This document shows positions 12,746 to 27,800 of a DNA stretch of 64,000 bases, piece by piece. Made by a program: the position numbers and the translations under genes. Every line of letters starts with the position of its first letter. Position 1 is the stretch's first letter. The stretch is from the NCBI RefSeq assembly GCF_028389875.1, contig NC_084664.1, positions 114,707,466-114,771,465 of the forward strand. The letters run 5' to 3'. This DNA is from Rhea pennata. Its lineage: Eukaryota; Chordata; Aves; Rheiformes; Rheidae. Below the pieces are notes generated by a model. It saw nothing but the letters and a program-made list of their open reading frames with translations. It did not search any database and had not been told where the DNA came from.

Positions 12746-15700
12746 CTGTAAAATTGAAAAGGAAAAAACTTGACATCATAAGTGAAAACTGAAATATTTT
12801 TGTTGAAATTAAATTCCTACACATGCAGCCATATTTTGGTTTTTTTATTATTTTATTTTTAACCCTTAGATTGAGTACCTAAAATAGGCAGTCAATGGAC
12901 TAGAGAAAACCCAGGGAGGCAAACGTACTGCTGAACGTGAAACTGCCACTCCTGCCAAACCTCCCTCTCTACATTAAGTACAGAGAAATACAGGCACCTC
13001 CTTCTTCCTCTGGCCAGTAGGAGGCAGGCCAGAAACCGCAGAAAGAGCAAACACACAGGAGAGCAATAGCTGTGCAGCCAGCTGCAGGCACCTAAGAGGC
13101 AGAAACCTCTAGGAAGGCACATAGGCTGCTCGTTAGGCTGGGAAATCAGTGAAGATAGTATGACTGTTAAACACTGCAGTTTTATTTTTACTTCCAGAGA
13201 ACTTAGGATGCAGCAGGGGCAAGGCAGGGAACCAGAGCAAAAAGTCCCTTGTTACCCAGCCCAGCCAGTGTAGCTTGGAAACCTGCTAGCTTTTCTTTGC
13301 TGATTGTGGACTAGACTGGGGACAGTAGTCAGGCCTTGGGCTTGAAAAACTTTATATTTCTAAGAAGAATGAAAGCTTGATGTGTGTTTGTGGATGTAGA
13401 GAAGACAAAAAAGAACAAGGGTATGGGGTAAGGAAAAGGGTATGGGGTAAAGAAAAGCAATGCAATTTTGGTACATTTATATCCCAAATCTCTCATTATA
13501 CCAAGCTGTCTACTGAACGGCTCAGAGAAGTTGGTGGCAAATAACTTCACATCCTTACAGCACTGATCCAAGAAACAGCTGGAAATAGCTAGTTCCTGAC
13601 ATACAATGGTTTGTAATATATCTCTGTTTCAACAGCTATGGAGCTACCACATCTGCACTCTGCACTCAGTTTTGGACATTTTGTTGCCAGATGGATAATG
13701 TAAAATGGAAGGAGCTCAGAACAGTGACAGAGTCATTAGATGGAGGGATTCATTTTCAGTCAACAGTTAGGATAAGCAATGCCTGTGGGAAAGGAAGACA
13801 GTAGTGATTTACAAATGCCTGGGAAACACAAGCATTGAGGAATGTAAGGAACTGTTTAGGATAATACAAAATTGCCTAAGTAAAAAAGATGAAATTAAGA
13901 AACAAAACATCTAAATAATTATCAGGAACTATTTCCTAATAGTTGTTTGTCTAGTTGTGTCCCAGGGGAGACACCAGAAATTTCATTACTTAATCCATTA
14001 AAGACTTGTTAAAAAAACACTAATACATCTGCAGTAGAGAAGCAAATGCCACTTCAGAGTAAACTCTGCACAGCAGAACTTGGAATAACAGTCTGTTAGT
14101 CTATACCCAGTATATTTGTTATGATTACATTTGAAAAGACAGGGCCTGAGGCTGCCTTGAGTGGAACCGCCATAGAATTAAGCACAGCTGATCAGGAAAA
14201 GATGTCTATACATCACTCCTCCAGCCCCAGTCAAACAGTTAGCTGGAGAGGAGAGTAGCTGGCAGTAATATGAGGCTGGCAGTGAGAGCACAAAATAGCA
14301 GCAAGCCCCATACACAAGCTGTGGTGTTCGGTGGGCACAGCAGAGCTAGAGCCTCCTGAGGCCTCCTTGGGGAGATGCTGTCTACTTTAGGGAGAAGCAG
14401 AGATGCACAAAAGGCTTTTTACTTCCTTGACATTACCATACATCATGCCCTGACTGTTCTCTATTTGCCTACGGTACAAGTGCCTTGCACAGGGAATAAG
14501 GGAGGAGTTGGATTTGGTCCATAAAGGACACCACAGGACTGCAGATCTACTCCATTCCTGCACAAGAATCAAACTTCTGGTATCAGAACAGCCAATGCAT
14601 CTCCCAGTATGAACTATTCACCCATCAGACTTAAATTATTTCTGCAGTGCCTATCATAGTAGCATACAACAACACCGGCAGTGTTGAAAAGCTTGAAGCT
14701 AATAGACAGTAGAAGTTTCCACTCCAGCAGAAAAAAAAACAACAAAAAACAACAACAACAAAAAAAACAGTGATCTGTATTACTACTACTCCTCTCTCCT
14801 CTGCTGTATGCCAGTAAAACATGTATACAAGTAAACCTGTGAATAAATAGATGCACTCAAGAGAAACAGAGGAGAAAGTCAGGTCACCAACAGAGAATTA
14901 TTCTGCAGAACTCAGAAAGATGATATTGCAGCTGCCCACATTGAGATCACACTTTAGACGGGTTTCATTTGCAGCCAGAGGGAGTAGAAACTCCGAAGAG
15001 TGAAACACTAACCATTTGGAAGCTCAATCTGTTATACAGCTTACCTAAATACAGCTCCTATGCTAAGTATCTGTCAGCTCAAATATAGCATTTTGTAAAA
15101 TAAAAGACTATCTCATTCTTAGCAAGCTAGATCTTCCCCTTGCATATCTTGCAGGAACTATGCTAACCTACACAGAACTATACACCAGTGCAAATGATTG
15201 TAGAGTTAATTGTACCGTGCTTATCTTAGGCTAATGCTAATTTAGTATGTAAAAACATTCAATATCCATTATCAAACATATAAATAGAAAGTAATGAACG
15301 GTGGCAGCCATAATACCTATAGAGCAATTCTTTTCTTAGAGCTGTTCTCCTGAAAGAAACTCTATTTGAGACATGGCACAAGTTGAAGTTGTCAGCCACT
15401 CCATGATATTCATGTTTATTAGAAACATGAGAAGAGGCCAAGAACAGAGGAACAGACATTTTAAAAACTCTCTGAGAATAAGGTTTTATCAAAAACAGTA
15501 CACCATTCTACTGTGATCATCTCAAACCTTTGCAAAAACACTACTGCAGCCTGTAGCCTTTTAGACTATTACTGCAGAACATTTGTGTATTTGAAAAATT
15601 ATGTAAGAGTGTCTCAGTGCCAAAGAGAAACAGAATGTGGGTTGGAAGAGCACGTGGAATAAGTGTGTGCAAGAAAAAACAAAAACAAAAGGAAAAAACA

Positions 15701-18700
15701 TTGCTAAAATGGCCATCTTCTCTTGTTTATACAGAAGAGGAACACATTCAAAAATGAAAAACAAATTTTCAGGGAAGTCAACCATATATTTTGTTCCACA
15801 GGAACAATCTAAAATCTAAAGACATAGTTCAGAAGCTATTCCTCTTATTACATTTCAGCCTTTACTGAAGTGTAGTAAGTGCACAAGTATTTAGATTAAA
15901 AAAAGACACCTACGTTGATGTTTTGAATGTCCTTTAAAAGAAAAAAAAATCATGTTACGTGCAATAATCTCGCTTTCCTCACTTTAAAGGTCACAGTTGT
16001 CTTCCAAGGCGTTCAGATGCATTAGGAGAAGGAATAAGCTTTCAAGACAAAGAAAACCAAGTAAAGGGCAAACTAAAGTTGATTATGGCAAAATTTGTTA
16101 TGGGGCTGAATCATTAAAAGATAGAAATAAAATTTTACTTAGCTATAACCAGTATATTATAAATTAAGTTACCCAAGATTTTGACAGATATTCCACCAAA
16201 TGATTCGGACTAGACTGGTGAACCCTAACAACCTTAGACACAATAATAGTTCCATTCACTGATTTTTTATGTGCTTAAAACTGCCCATGCAGTACTACAA
16301 AAGCTACTTTTAAAGACATTTATGCTGTGAACGTTTCTACAGAATTCTGACACAGCTTTCAGTAATTTAGAAAAAAATCCAGGTGTAGTATCATTTAAGA
16401 AAATATTTCCATGAGAGCTGAAATTGTTCCTGAGAAATCGTTTCAAACACCTTGCACAAAAGGGGGAAAAAAAAAAGTTGCTTCCTAAAAATAAACAGTC
16501 TAAATTTAATGTGCCACTCTATTGTACTGTGGAAACAATATCCATTTAGAAGGTGCATTTGATTAATACATATTTACCTCAATTTCAAATATTTCTATAG
16601 TTCCAATCACTGAATTATTTACAGGTAATTATGTAAGTAAACAAAAATCGTGGTATGACAGACTGCATTTGTTTGTCAACATCTCAAACAGTTCTAGCTC
16701 CTTACAAAGTGTGTTTCAGCAGGTAACTGAGGGAAGTAACTACCCTTGTGATAGACAGCTTCATCTGGGATCAGGTCTATGAATAAACAGTTTGCTGATC
16801 TCCAGCCCAGGAGAAGAAAGAAGTTTAGAGAAGTGATTACCTCAAGCACAGGGAGAATTGTTGTAGGACTACTGGAGCAAAGACTGGGCCTGAATAGTTA
16901 GGTAATGAAACAAAACAGAAGGGGCTTCTTTTTGCAGATTTTCTAACAACAGGGAGAGAACAAAAGCCAGAAAAGAGCAGGCAATACAGCTCTATGGTTT
17001 GCTTATGCCACTGGGTAGTGCCTCAAAACAGCAAACCTTTCACAACTTCATACCAGAAGTGGGATTGGACCCACCTAGAAAAGATGATAGAGAGAGAAAT
17101 ATAGACTCATTCATCACTTTAGAAGTTGCTCCATACAGAGGGAAATGACTTGCTCCTGCAAGATATCTGCTCCAGTCTCTGACTAGGGAGTGAAATATTC
17201 TGAGAAGGTTCAATAACTGATCATTGTAAGTAGTGAAACTGAAGAAAGTGAGGCCTGAACTGATTTTACATAATGGCTATGAACATGCAACAGCTCTAGT
17301 ATAGCAGAGGAATTAGGACCATCAAAAATAACTCATCAGGAGCTGATAAGGCCTGAACTGTGAAAGGAATCCCTTAGGAGAAATAAAGTTTGTGTCTGTT
17401 TCCTCTGCTGTGAAATGGGCATATACTGCCTGCCTGATATGTGGAGCTTTGGGTAGATAAGTGGACAGAAACCATGGACACACCACAGCCTGACAAAGTA
17501 CAGTAATGTGGGGGATCTAGAGTATTAACTCACAGGAAGTAGGATGGCCAGAGGTTTCAAACCTTCCGCTTAGGAGAGATTCCCAGATCCAATTCCCCAC
17601 CAAAAAGGGTGAAAATTTAAGGCAATTCCATCATTACAGGAAGCAAAAACAGGCCCAGAAGCCATATAACATTGCACAATTTCTTTTTTTTTTTTTTTTT
17701 TTATCATTTTTTACATTCAACAAACTGCACTGAAGGACAATACAGCACTTAAGTTTGCGATCCAAGGAGAGGTTGGAGTCAATTCCACAGGTGCAGAGCT
17801 CACTTCCACATCAGGCTGAAGTACTGGCAGCAAGAACAACGATATTGTCCTTAAAGAGGTGGACACCAGGCTAAGGTTCATAAAGCACAAATATTCTAAT
17901 GAGTGGAAACATTTGTTGCAATGTAGGAGCAAATCCAGGATGTCAAGTCAACCTTGCACAGGAAAAACGGAGGCATAGGAAAGAATGTTCTCCTTTACAT
18001 CTATGTTTGTAAATTTGCTTTACCAGTCCATGAGCATAGGGAAGCATCATTCCCACAAGTTTTAAAGAGGCTCCCAAGGAACTTTGTTAGATATGCTACT
18101 ACACAACCAACACCGTGAATCATCCCCTCTTTCTCCAAATCACACTATAGCTGGATGAGAAAAGAAGTTCCCAATGGAGAGCTAAATGTATTTCATAGAA
18201 GGTGTTTTTGGAAAGAAAAAAAAAAGCGCAAGAGACACAGAGTTAAGTGCTGTTAACAGTTCAGACAACAGAAGGAGGAATGCTCAGAGGAGGAAGAAAA
18301 ATGCTAGGAGGTGAGTGGTGTGTATCCAGAAGGAAAATGTTTTCTAAGAGGGAAAAGGGGTGGTGCGGGAGAGAAACAAAGCAATATTGCAGGGTCAAGT
18401 AGAGATATGTTTATAAACTGATAGGTCCCCAGGAGAGCTATGATATCTATGCTTACATTTCACATTCTCTTTTCTGACATAAGTCCTACGCACCATCTCT
18501 CTAACCAAGGTTGTCACTGGCTTAGGAGAAAGGTCTCAGGCATGTCCACTTATATTGGAGCCACTGGAGCTGGCAGGAGCTCCCTCTTTGCTACAACCAG
18601 AGCATGAAGCTTGTGTTAGTCACAAAAAATCTGGCAGGACCTCTTTGTCCAGGAGTTAAGCTGATGGTCAAGTCAAATGGTTCATGAGCTTCCTGAAGAA

Positions 18701-21700
18701 GATGGATATCCAGGATGAATCAAGGATGCAGCTGAAATCCCAGATGGCACTGTGGTCATTAGGATATACCAGATACACAGCAGTAGCAAGGAGCAAGCTC
18801 TGCTGCCAACAATTCAGGTCAGTGTCTTCATGTCATCAGCATCAGTATGAGTTTGTTGGAAGATAATTAAGACTACAAACATGCAGACAATACACACACA
18901 ACCAGTGACCTTGGCATTAGTGTGTACAGTCTTGGTGATGACTTGCAATGATGGAATGACACCCTTTTTTATTCTGATAATCCTAGTCTTCTTCCAACAG
19001 AAACTCTATGGAAATATATGTTCCACTGATGGGCCCTGACATAACTGAGCCTACCCTTTCTCCAGAAAGTTGCAATACTCTCCTAGACACCTTCAGCCCC
19101 AACCAACCAGGCATAGACTGGCCATTATACAGACTTCAGCACTTTCACTGCAGTGATGGCTGCAATGGACTTGTCAATACTGACGCCTCTGGTCCTAGAT
19201 CTGTACAAACCTGATATAGCCAGCTTCCAAAGGCAATACCAGAAATGAGTATTCTGCCTTTGCAGAACCAGTAGTAACTGATGGTACAAGGCATATACCG
19301 AAATTAGGAGCCAACTGTTAGATACTGATGATGTTAAACAAAACCAAAGTAATATTGTTGGCCCATTTGTACTGATAAGGTGCCTCTAGCAATTTAGCCA
19401 TATATCACTGAGTTGTGACTACAGAGCATTTTTGCCTCTTCCTAGAGACTCTCACCCTCTCTTGCTCTTCTCCAAGCTTGCTGAAACGTTTCAGTGCAAC
19501 AAAGTCAGCATGAAGGCTGACAGTAAGGAAAACATTGACCCTTCACAGAAACCTGCGTGGGGGTCCTTGAGATGACTATGCAGACAAAAATCAGGGCAGG
19601 CCAAGTGCTGAGGTACAGGTGCCAACTCCAGAAGTGCCTGCCTGATGGTATGTAAAAGAAATGAAACCTGACCACTCCAAACACAACACAATCCTTCAGA
19701 AAGGAAACAGATAGGGCATTCCAGCTGGGGGTACCTTCACTGCACCAAGAGGAACGACCTATTGGAGGAAGATAAACCTGGCTAGAGACACTACAAGGTA
19801 AATTGGCTACTTCCTCTGTGCGTTTTATTGCTGTAACTGTTAGGGCTGCAATCCATTCCTGAGTTCCACTATTGCCAGCCAAGTCTCAAGCATCTGTTAT
19901 TTCTTAGGCCAGACAGTGACATTAATATCCAGTCCCAACTGAGCTTGTCCACACCTCTGTTAGAGACAGAAATCTAGTCAAGAGCTCCTGACACCTTCTC
20001 AGTGTCTTGGAAAAGGATTTCCTAAGCACTAATCCTCATCAGTCCTAATCCTCTCAAGGATAAGAATTAGTGCACCCGAATTTAGTACAAAAGATTTACA
20101 ATAGGCATTTAAAAAACAAATAAAAAAACCCAAAACGCTTTATAAAGAATGAAGCAAAAATGTAGATTCTTCAGAGAATTATTTGCTGAAGGACCTTAAG
20201 AACATGCAAAACCAAAGTTGGTCCAGCTTCCCAATTAGATCTACTTCTGAACATATAACGTAAGAAAATTCTGGTAAAAGTATGACTCCTGAAGAAAATG
20301 ACTTAAGGACAGGAGACAGCAATGGCATCCTAAGAGCTCACAGATCTTGACTGAGCAGATACTTGAATCCTGGGAGATACAGAAATGTTGGATCAGCATT
20401 CTTCACTGCCTTGCCTCCTCCACAGACCAGAGTTGCGACTACCCACAGACCCTGTGGTGCCAATTCTCAAATAGTTCAAACTAGTCAGTTCTAAGTAGAC
20501 AAATAAGTCATTTTGTCATTTTGACAAAAATATATTGGATCCCTTCCATTCCTGATGTTGTGATTACCTGAATTACATGGAAAGGTTTTCAAATTGCAAA
20601 ATTTGGGTCTAGATTTTGAATATCTAACATTTCCATGGTATTCAGGGACATACTGTTTATATAGTCAAGAACAGATCTGGATATTTCCAAAATTTAGATT
20701 TTGATTTAATCTTCCCATCTAGAATGGAAAGATATGGGGGGATTTAGTCCAGACAACTGATTTTTTAGTATTATAACCACACTTTTATATACTCTAGAAA
20801 AAGTATATTTCTTCTGATTCACTCTTATACTGCTAGACGGTTAAATGCTGTGGTTCGTGTTGTCAGTGAACACAAAATACTTCATGGAAATTTACCTTAG
20901 TTTGTGTGCACAGAGCCAACTCATTCAACCTCACTTCCCCAAACTGCCAAAACCTCTGTCCTTACAAAAAATAATATTTTTTTCCAAAGACTATTTTGAA
21001 ACAGCTCATCAAGTTCACTCACTGTTCAAAATAAATCATCCTATTTATCATCAGGTCACCTTCTCAAAACATCAGGAAAAAGCTTCTGTTGTACGTAACC
21101 TTTGTTTTCATTCTACTGTTGAAATTAAAGCAATGTCAGGCTTTTTATAGCCATATTTGTTTTGTCCTTCTTCTGTGTGTTTTAACCAGCTGCTAAGATA
21201 ATCAGCAAAAATTGCCAGGGAAATGGATCACTGTTAGTGCCACTGAAAACAGCTAAATCAAGATAATCTAGTACTACCACAAAGACAAAAATCAGCAGCA
21301 ATGTATTTTCTTTTGTTTCTTCAGGGAAAGCTACTGAAATAATTTTCCAGATTTCAGGAGTTACATCTTTTATGTGTGTGTATACACACATACACACACT
21401 CAAATATAAAACATTGTCAGGTATAGAGATTTAACAAAAATCGAACAAACAGAATCAGAACAGGAAAAAATGAAGAATTTACCTTTTGATGCCATCATCT
21501 CTATTCATTAATTCACATGAATTTTCCAGACTATTAACACCATTCCTCATTGTTTACATATACTTTTCATTTCATCTGGACTACAAGCCACTTCTATTTA
21601 GCTCTCCTCTGCTTTGCTACATCCAAATTTAATGCAACCAAGCATTGCCAAATGGGAAACTTCTTTGCACCTAAGCAGGACTATATTGATCCAGAGAGAT

Positions 21701-24700
21701 CCATGAGCTACAGAAACAGATGAACAAGGCCATGACTCTGATGGCCAGGAACATCCAAAACAAGAACACTGTGGGACCTGGACGCCCTCTGTGTAAACCC
21801 TGACTAGAATGGCCCACTGTACACTGACAAGCCCTTCTGAAATTACAAGCTTCGAGAGAAGATCTTTGCAGATTAGATGCCGACTGTAAAGTTTCACCAA
21901 CAGCATAAAGCCAGCACGGCAAGAAACATCTGACAAGCACCAGTAAGCTTCCTGACTATGGAGGGCTGTTACAGGCACTGCAAATTTTATCTGGGCAGAA
22001 CAGGGAGTGGAACAAGTCTCCCTGCTGAAGACGACAAACATGGTACAGATCCTTTCTCACAAAGATAGGATGGAACTAAAGTAATGCCATCTGGAATGTT
22101 TGTGAATATGGCACGGAAGAACCAAAGATGAAGAAAAAACCCCAAACCCACTATTTTATTCCCATGGTCATCAGCCAAAATAAAGCACTAATAGCTGCAC
22201 ATACTGTCCATGGAAGATTTCCTCACTTGTTCTCTCCAACCCTATAAAGTGCCTGAATGAATCCTTCAGAGAAAATCAGACAAAAATATCAGACTAGCAT
22301 TCCCTATTTAATTTCAGATCTTAAAAAAAAAAAAAAAAAAGGGGGGGGGGGGGAAAGGAAAAAAAAAGTCCCTGGAAGCTTTCAAGCATACTGCTTATTA
22401 TAATAAGAAGGCTGCAATCTGGATCATTTCTAGAAGCCTGAACACTAACTACTGGCTCCTTGTAAACAATGTTTGAAGTGCTGAAGTCGATCTTTGGTTA
22501 AGAGATACAGCAACTGAGGGCAAAATTTCTTTACCCCACTCTTCCTGTAAAGCCTCCTTCCCCTAGATATCAACTCAGCTGTACTGATCAAAACACTGAA
22601 AGGACCCATGAGAGATTTTACTTCATTCTGAGGGTCTGCTGTTATGAGTCCAGTCAAAAGGAAAGACAAAATATGCTGCTTAACTGCTTCAGGTGATAGA
22701 GGAGCCCCTTGAACGAGCAGAACTAAATAAATCCACTGACAAGGAAGGATTTAAAGTATAGTCAGCTTTTTGTAAGGAGAAAGAAGGTGGGGGGGGGGAA
22801 AAGAATCTTTAGCCTTGAAACAAAAAAAAAAAAAAAAACAAAAAAAAAAGGCCCTTCCAAATGGAAACAGCAATGCTGTGATCCTGCCTGCAAAGCAGAG
22901 CAGCCCGAACAAGGGAAACCAACAATTCAAAGTGAAACGTGTTAGAAAAGGAGGGAAAGCAAAACAGGTTTTGCTCTCAGTTCTGCTTACTAATTTAAAG
23001 GTAATTTGAACATGTCTACCTGCTCTGCCCTCACAGTCTGAACAAAGTGCTGACATGCCCCAAGGGTTTTCATTCCCTGACAGACTTAATTGGAGACCGA
23101 TACAGTCACCTTTTCAGCACACACCACAGCATGAATTTAGCAGGCGGTGCACTGAATTCATGTATTAGAGCAGTTAGGTGTACTTTGCTCACAGAACGTG
23201 GACTCTGCTCACCTTTACTGCAGCTGTTTGATGAGCAAAAAGGAAGAATGAACCTTTTTAACCCCCCACATCCCTGATCAAGAAGTGTATGGAACCGGGC
23301 AAAATTATTACTTAAATGACAGTCTGGTGCTGCTGGCACCATGGCAATGGTGACACAGTCAGCAACTTCATGATCTACACAGTTTAGATCCAGCCACTCA
23401 GCAGTTTTACCCGCTGCTATAAATTTTGGACCATTTCTTTCATATTTGCTTAAGTGCCTGCACAGGTCTCAGCTTCCCTGGAGTACACTGTCCTTAGAGG
23501 AGGTTTAGTCACTGTCTTCTGCCTTGCCCTTATATTTTAATTCTAAATTTTGAGCATTATTAGAATCACAATGGCAAATTCAAACGGTTCTTTAAGCATA
23601 CAATTAGCTTCATGTACTATAACCTGAAATCAGCCAGTGTCTAAATATACCCTGGCAGTCAAACGTCTAGTGAGAATGATAAAACTTAGTCCTAGTGTAA
23701 ATAAATCTATTTTATTTATATAACAATTAACTTCTAGTCCAACTTAGAATCAGCTACATGATGCATATAAAACAAACAAATAAAAAAAAGTATGAAAAGA
23801 AGAAAGGCAGGAGAGTTGATTAAATGACAAACAAAAGCAAAATAAGCAGCCTGCCTTCTAAAACATTTTCAGAACAGAGGCAGTATGCGTGCTCAACTCC
23901 AGCAAAATCAGACGTTTTAAGGGTGTAGGGTTTTTTTTTTTTAACCACACTGATACCCAGAGTAAAAATCTGTATCTCACAGGAAGTGTTTCTATTTATT
24001 ACCTTTTCAATTGCTACAAGAAAGCAGATTTCTTAAGTATCTCCAGTATGATTTTAGAAGACAGATTCCTCTGCAAGTCTATGCCTAGATGCATGTACAC
24101 AGTTCCAATAGTTAGGGAATTAGATAAACATCCTCTATTTCCGATCACATTTATGAAGATTTCAGCATTGTTTTTTGAACATTCTTTTTATTCTTGGATC
24201 TGACGAGTAAACCCACACACCCATGACCCTGATGCTGCAAGTGCTCCCAGGGCAAAACTGAAGCAATAGGTGATTTTATCAGCTTTCATAAACTCATTCA
24301 GAATCCAGTCCTATCAGATTAATACATTGCCGAGGACATGATAAAGTGATAGATTTTTGTTTTGTTTTGTTTTTATTTTTTTAAAGAAGAACCTGGAATA
24401 TCATGTGAATGCCAAAAGAAATACTGAATTGCTGGCTAACTTCACCATTCTTTTATTCCTTATAAGGCAGAGGTGGCCAAGCTATTTTCCTTGAACTGTA
24501 TGCATCTCATTAGGAGTTCAGCTGTGGGAGAAAATGAGCCACCTGCAGATACTGAAGTTGTCATTACCAGGTCATCCTGGAACATAGCTATATGCCCAGC
24601 CCTATCCTACAATTGGAAGGGACTCTCAGCCATATAAGGACAACTCTCCTCTTATTAGAAATACAGTGATACTGTGCTCTTATTTATAATGAATGATTAG

Positions 24701-24799
24701 AGAGAAAAAAAAAAAGACAAGACATCTTCTCTTCAGAAAGGTCTACATCCATCAAGGTACAAATATATACCAATATATACATACATATACAATCAGCAG

Positions 24800-24840
<41 letters not shown>

Positions 24841-27800
24841 TTATATAGTGTACAACTATATAATATGCATTACTGCTGAATTATGACTAGAATATTCAAC
24901 GCATCATAACTCATTCTTAATTTTTTGCAAGGAATGAAAGATACCTTGAAACCTTTAAAAAAGAAAATTCTTTTGCCACTTGTAAAACACTAGATTTGGT
25001 TTAAATTTATGGTAGCTATTTCTTTTTGAACATCAAGTAACCACTCCACCCAACCTTCACTCAAACACAAATATCAAATGTCCTGTCATAATAAAGAGAA
25101 AGCCAAAACAAGAAGCATGTACTTTCTGCTACTGGAGATAGTAGCCAAAACATACATTTCTCCTTCCTATGACTAATAGGGTAGCTAGTAAAGTGCTACC
25201 GAGCTTCAGCCTATAAAATGTAATGTGGTTACAGTGCAGAATTCAATTTTAACCATGCTTCAGTTCATATTTAAATATTTCTTTTAAATGTGACCACTAT
25301 AAACGTAATCCAGATACAAATATTCCTCTGGCTATTCAGCTTCTGCATTGAAGAGGAAAAGAGAAAACCTTGTCAATTCATGTAACTTCTCCCCAAACAT
25401 ACTTTGCTGATATAAATCACTATCAATCATGATTCTAACAGGTGCACATACATACTCCAGATTAATAGCATCTGTTTAGCTGAAGCTCTGAAAATGAGAG
25501 GCAGAATCGATTCAGCAGCTGAAGTCTTGTCAAATAAGGAAAACAAAGGTCATTTGAGGAGAGAGAAGAGAAGGCTTCATTAGGCCAAGTAACTTCGATT
25601 CTGCCAGGAAGTGTATTTTTTTTTTTTTTTTTTTTTGTGTGTGTGGTGGTGGGTTTTTTTTTTTTTGTTTTTTTCCCCATTCCTACTGTTACAAGATCGA
25701 TTGTTGAATCACGTAAATTTGACCAAAAGGTAAAATATTTTTGTATTTCCAGATTATATCAAACTTAAGTCACAAAGTCTCCTACCTCCTGTAACTGCTT
25801 CATGCAGCATCCAGCAAGGAGCGTTCTGCACAACCATACTTCTCTGTCATTCCACCCTATCAAGGAATCACTTTTCCTTAAACTGTCTCACTACCACAAA
25901 AGCCTTAAACTGCTCCTGACATTTTAGTCTCTCCTCTGAGCTCAGAAGTTGGCAGGGCAATGCAATTCATCTTGTTGTTCTCATTTCATGAATTATTAAA
26001 TATTTGTATAGTGGAGTAAGTATTCATTGAACAACAGCATTAACAGCAGCAAAGTGTTCCACAGACACTCCTTTACTGGAATGGACAAAAGTGTGTGTTT
26101 GCTCAAGTACTGGCTAGTACCAGAGACATCAGGAGAATTTAAGATCCTCCCATAACATCGATGGTCTGCAACCCAGGTACACATCAGACAAAAGAAGGGA
26201 TTCGCATCTTTGCCTTAACTAATAGAGAACTTAGATCCCATGGCATGCAGTTTATTAGACTTTCCACTTCTATTTAAGATTTACATATGTCTGCTTTTGC
26301 AAAATTACTAGGAACACCACCACTGAAACCTTTTGAGCAGATCCCAGTTCACATAAAATATAAACCTCTCTCCTTAGTCAATTTTCCTAGTATTTCTTAC
26401 ATTCAACATCCTGAATTTTCCTGGTCAGTAACACAGTATACTATGCTAAAGAATTATTTCTTCTATCTGATTTGAAACATATTACTTTTGAGTTTGGGGG
26501 AGTGGCCAGCTGTTCCAGTGCTCTGCTGCAGTAAATACTGCAGTAAAATAGTCTTCACATTATGTTAAAAGCTCGTCAACAGCTAGCCTTTTGGCACTCC
26601 AAATTATTCTTCACCTCATCTAACCCTTATGAGATTAGATTATGAAATAGTGATTACTATAAGGAGACAGAGGAGCCTGATAACCCTAGTAAGAAAACCA
26701 TATTTTTCAGTGTCACCCTTTGGGGTTAGAGCCAAGGCACTGACAGTTTGCTACATAGTTCTGCAGACTCCTTGGGAAGGACTGAGTTCAGCACCTGCCT
26801 GTGGCTATCTTCCTAAGTACCAGATACTAGTGGGTGAGCCAGTATCCAGATCAGGCAGGTACTGTACTGGGGCTATTGTAACAGCCGACCTTATAGCACC
26901 AGGATCTTTGAAAAAAACATGAGATGAGGAAGCAAGCACCTCACAGGTGGACCATGACATCCCACAGAAGTGACAGCTGACATCCAGGAAAAAAAAAGAT
27001 TGTTCCAACAGGCAGAGCACAGAGTTCTTTTCAGTTTCAGTCCATAAAGAACAGGCAAACTGGCTTGTCTTGAATACATCAGCATTGTGGTGGAAGACAA
27101 TACCTTTTAAGAGTAGATGGCTTAGCAGCCATACATCTATATACATCTATACATCTATACTATGTCCCCCAATTTCAGAGTTCTTAGCACAGTCCAAATT
27201 AACTAGAATCTAATAGTTTCAGTCATTTTCAGTTTGTTCTCTCCTGAAGTGCGAGAGAATATAGTTCAAGGGACAATGACTTCTGAAAGAGAACTTCACC
27301 AATGAGGTGAATAAGGCAAAACATGGGGGAAAAGGCAGATATGTTACAAACTAAAAGTCAACATGTTTCCATGTACCCCTAACAACTCAACATCTTTTCA
27401 AATGCTAGATTGACATTCAATCCAAAGTCATGCGCTTAGGTATTGCCCTACACCAGGAAACATCATAACAAAGTAGAAGACTGAGCAGAAAAATCCCCTG
27501 AGCAACCTAGGAAACCTATGGTAAATTTTTCTTTTTTTTTCCTCCTAATTGGACTTGCTCTCTGCTATGTAGTTGGAAAACACTATGCTTTATACTTTAT
27601 TTACATTCTCACTACATCAGATATATCTTGATCACTCAACACTAAGAGCTATCAGATGTGCAGTGAAGCTAACATTCTTCGCCAACCACTCCCCAACCTC
27701 AAGCAAGAATGCATCCAGCAAGTATTACCAAATGCTGTGTGTGATCTCTGCCAAGACAAAGGATGGGATCCATATTCCTACTGACTTCTTCAACCTGGAC

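Noticed and set aside
21598..22041. A 147-codon minus-strand frame.
   Set aside because: Antisense to the possible retrocopy; Cys/Ser-rich with no family signal. Treated as a shadow or chance frame.
27131..27158. Short regular repeat considered as a CRISPR-like array.
   Set aside because: Units are contiguous without spacers in a vertebrate intron; an ordinary tandem repeat.
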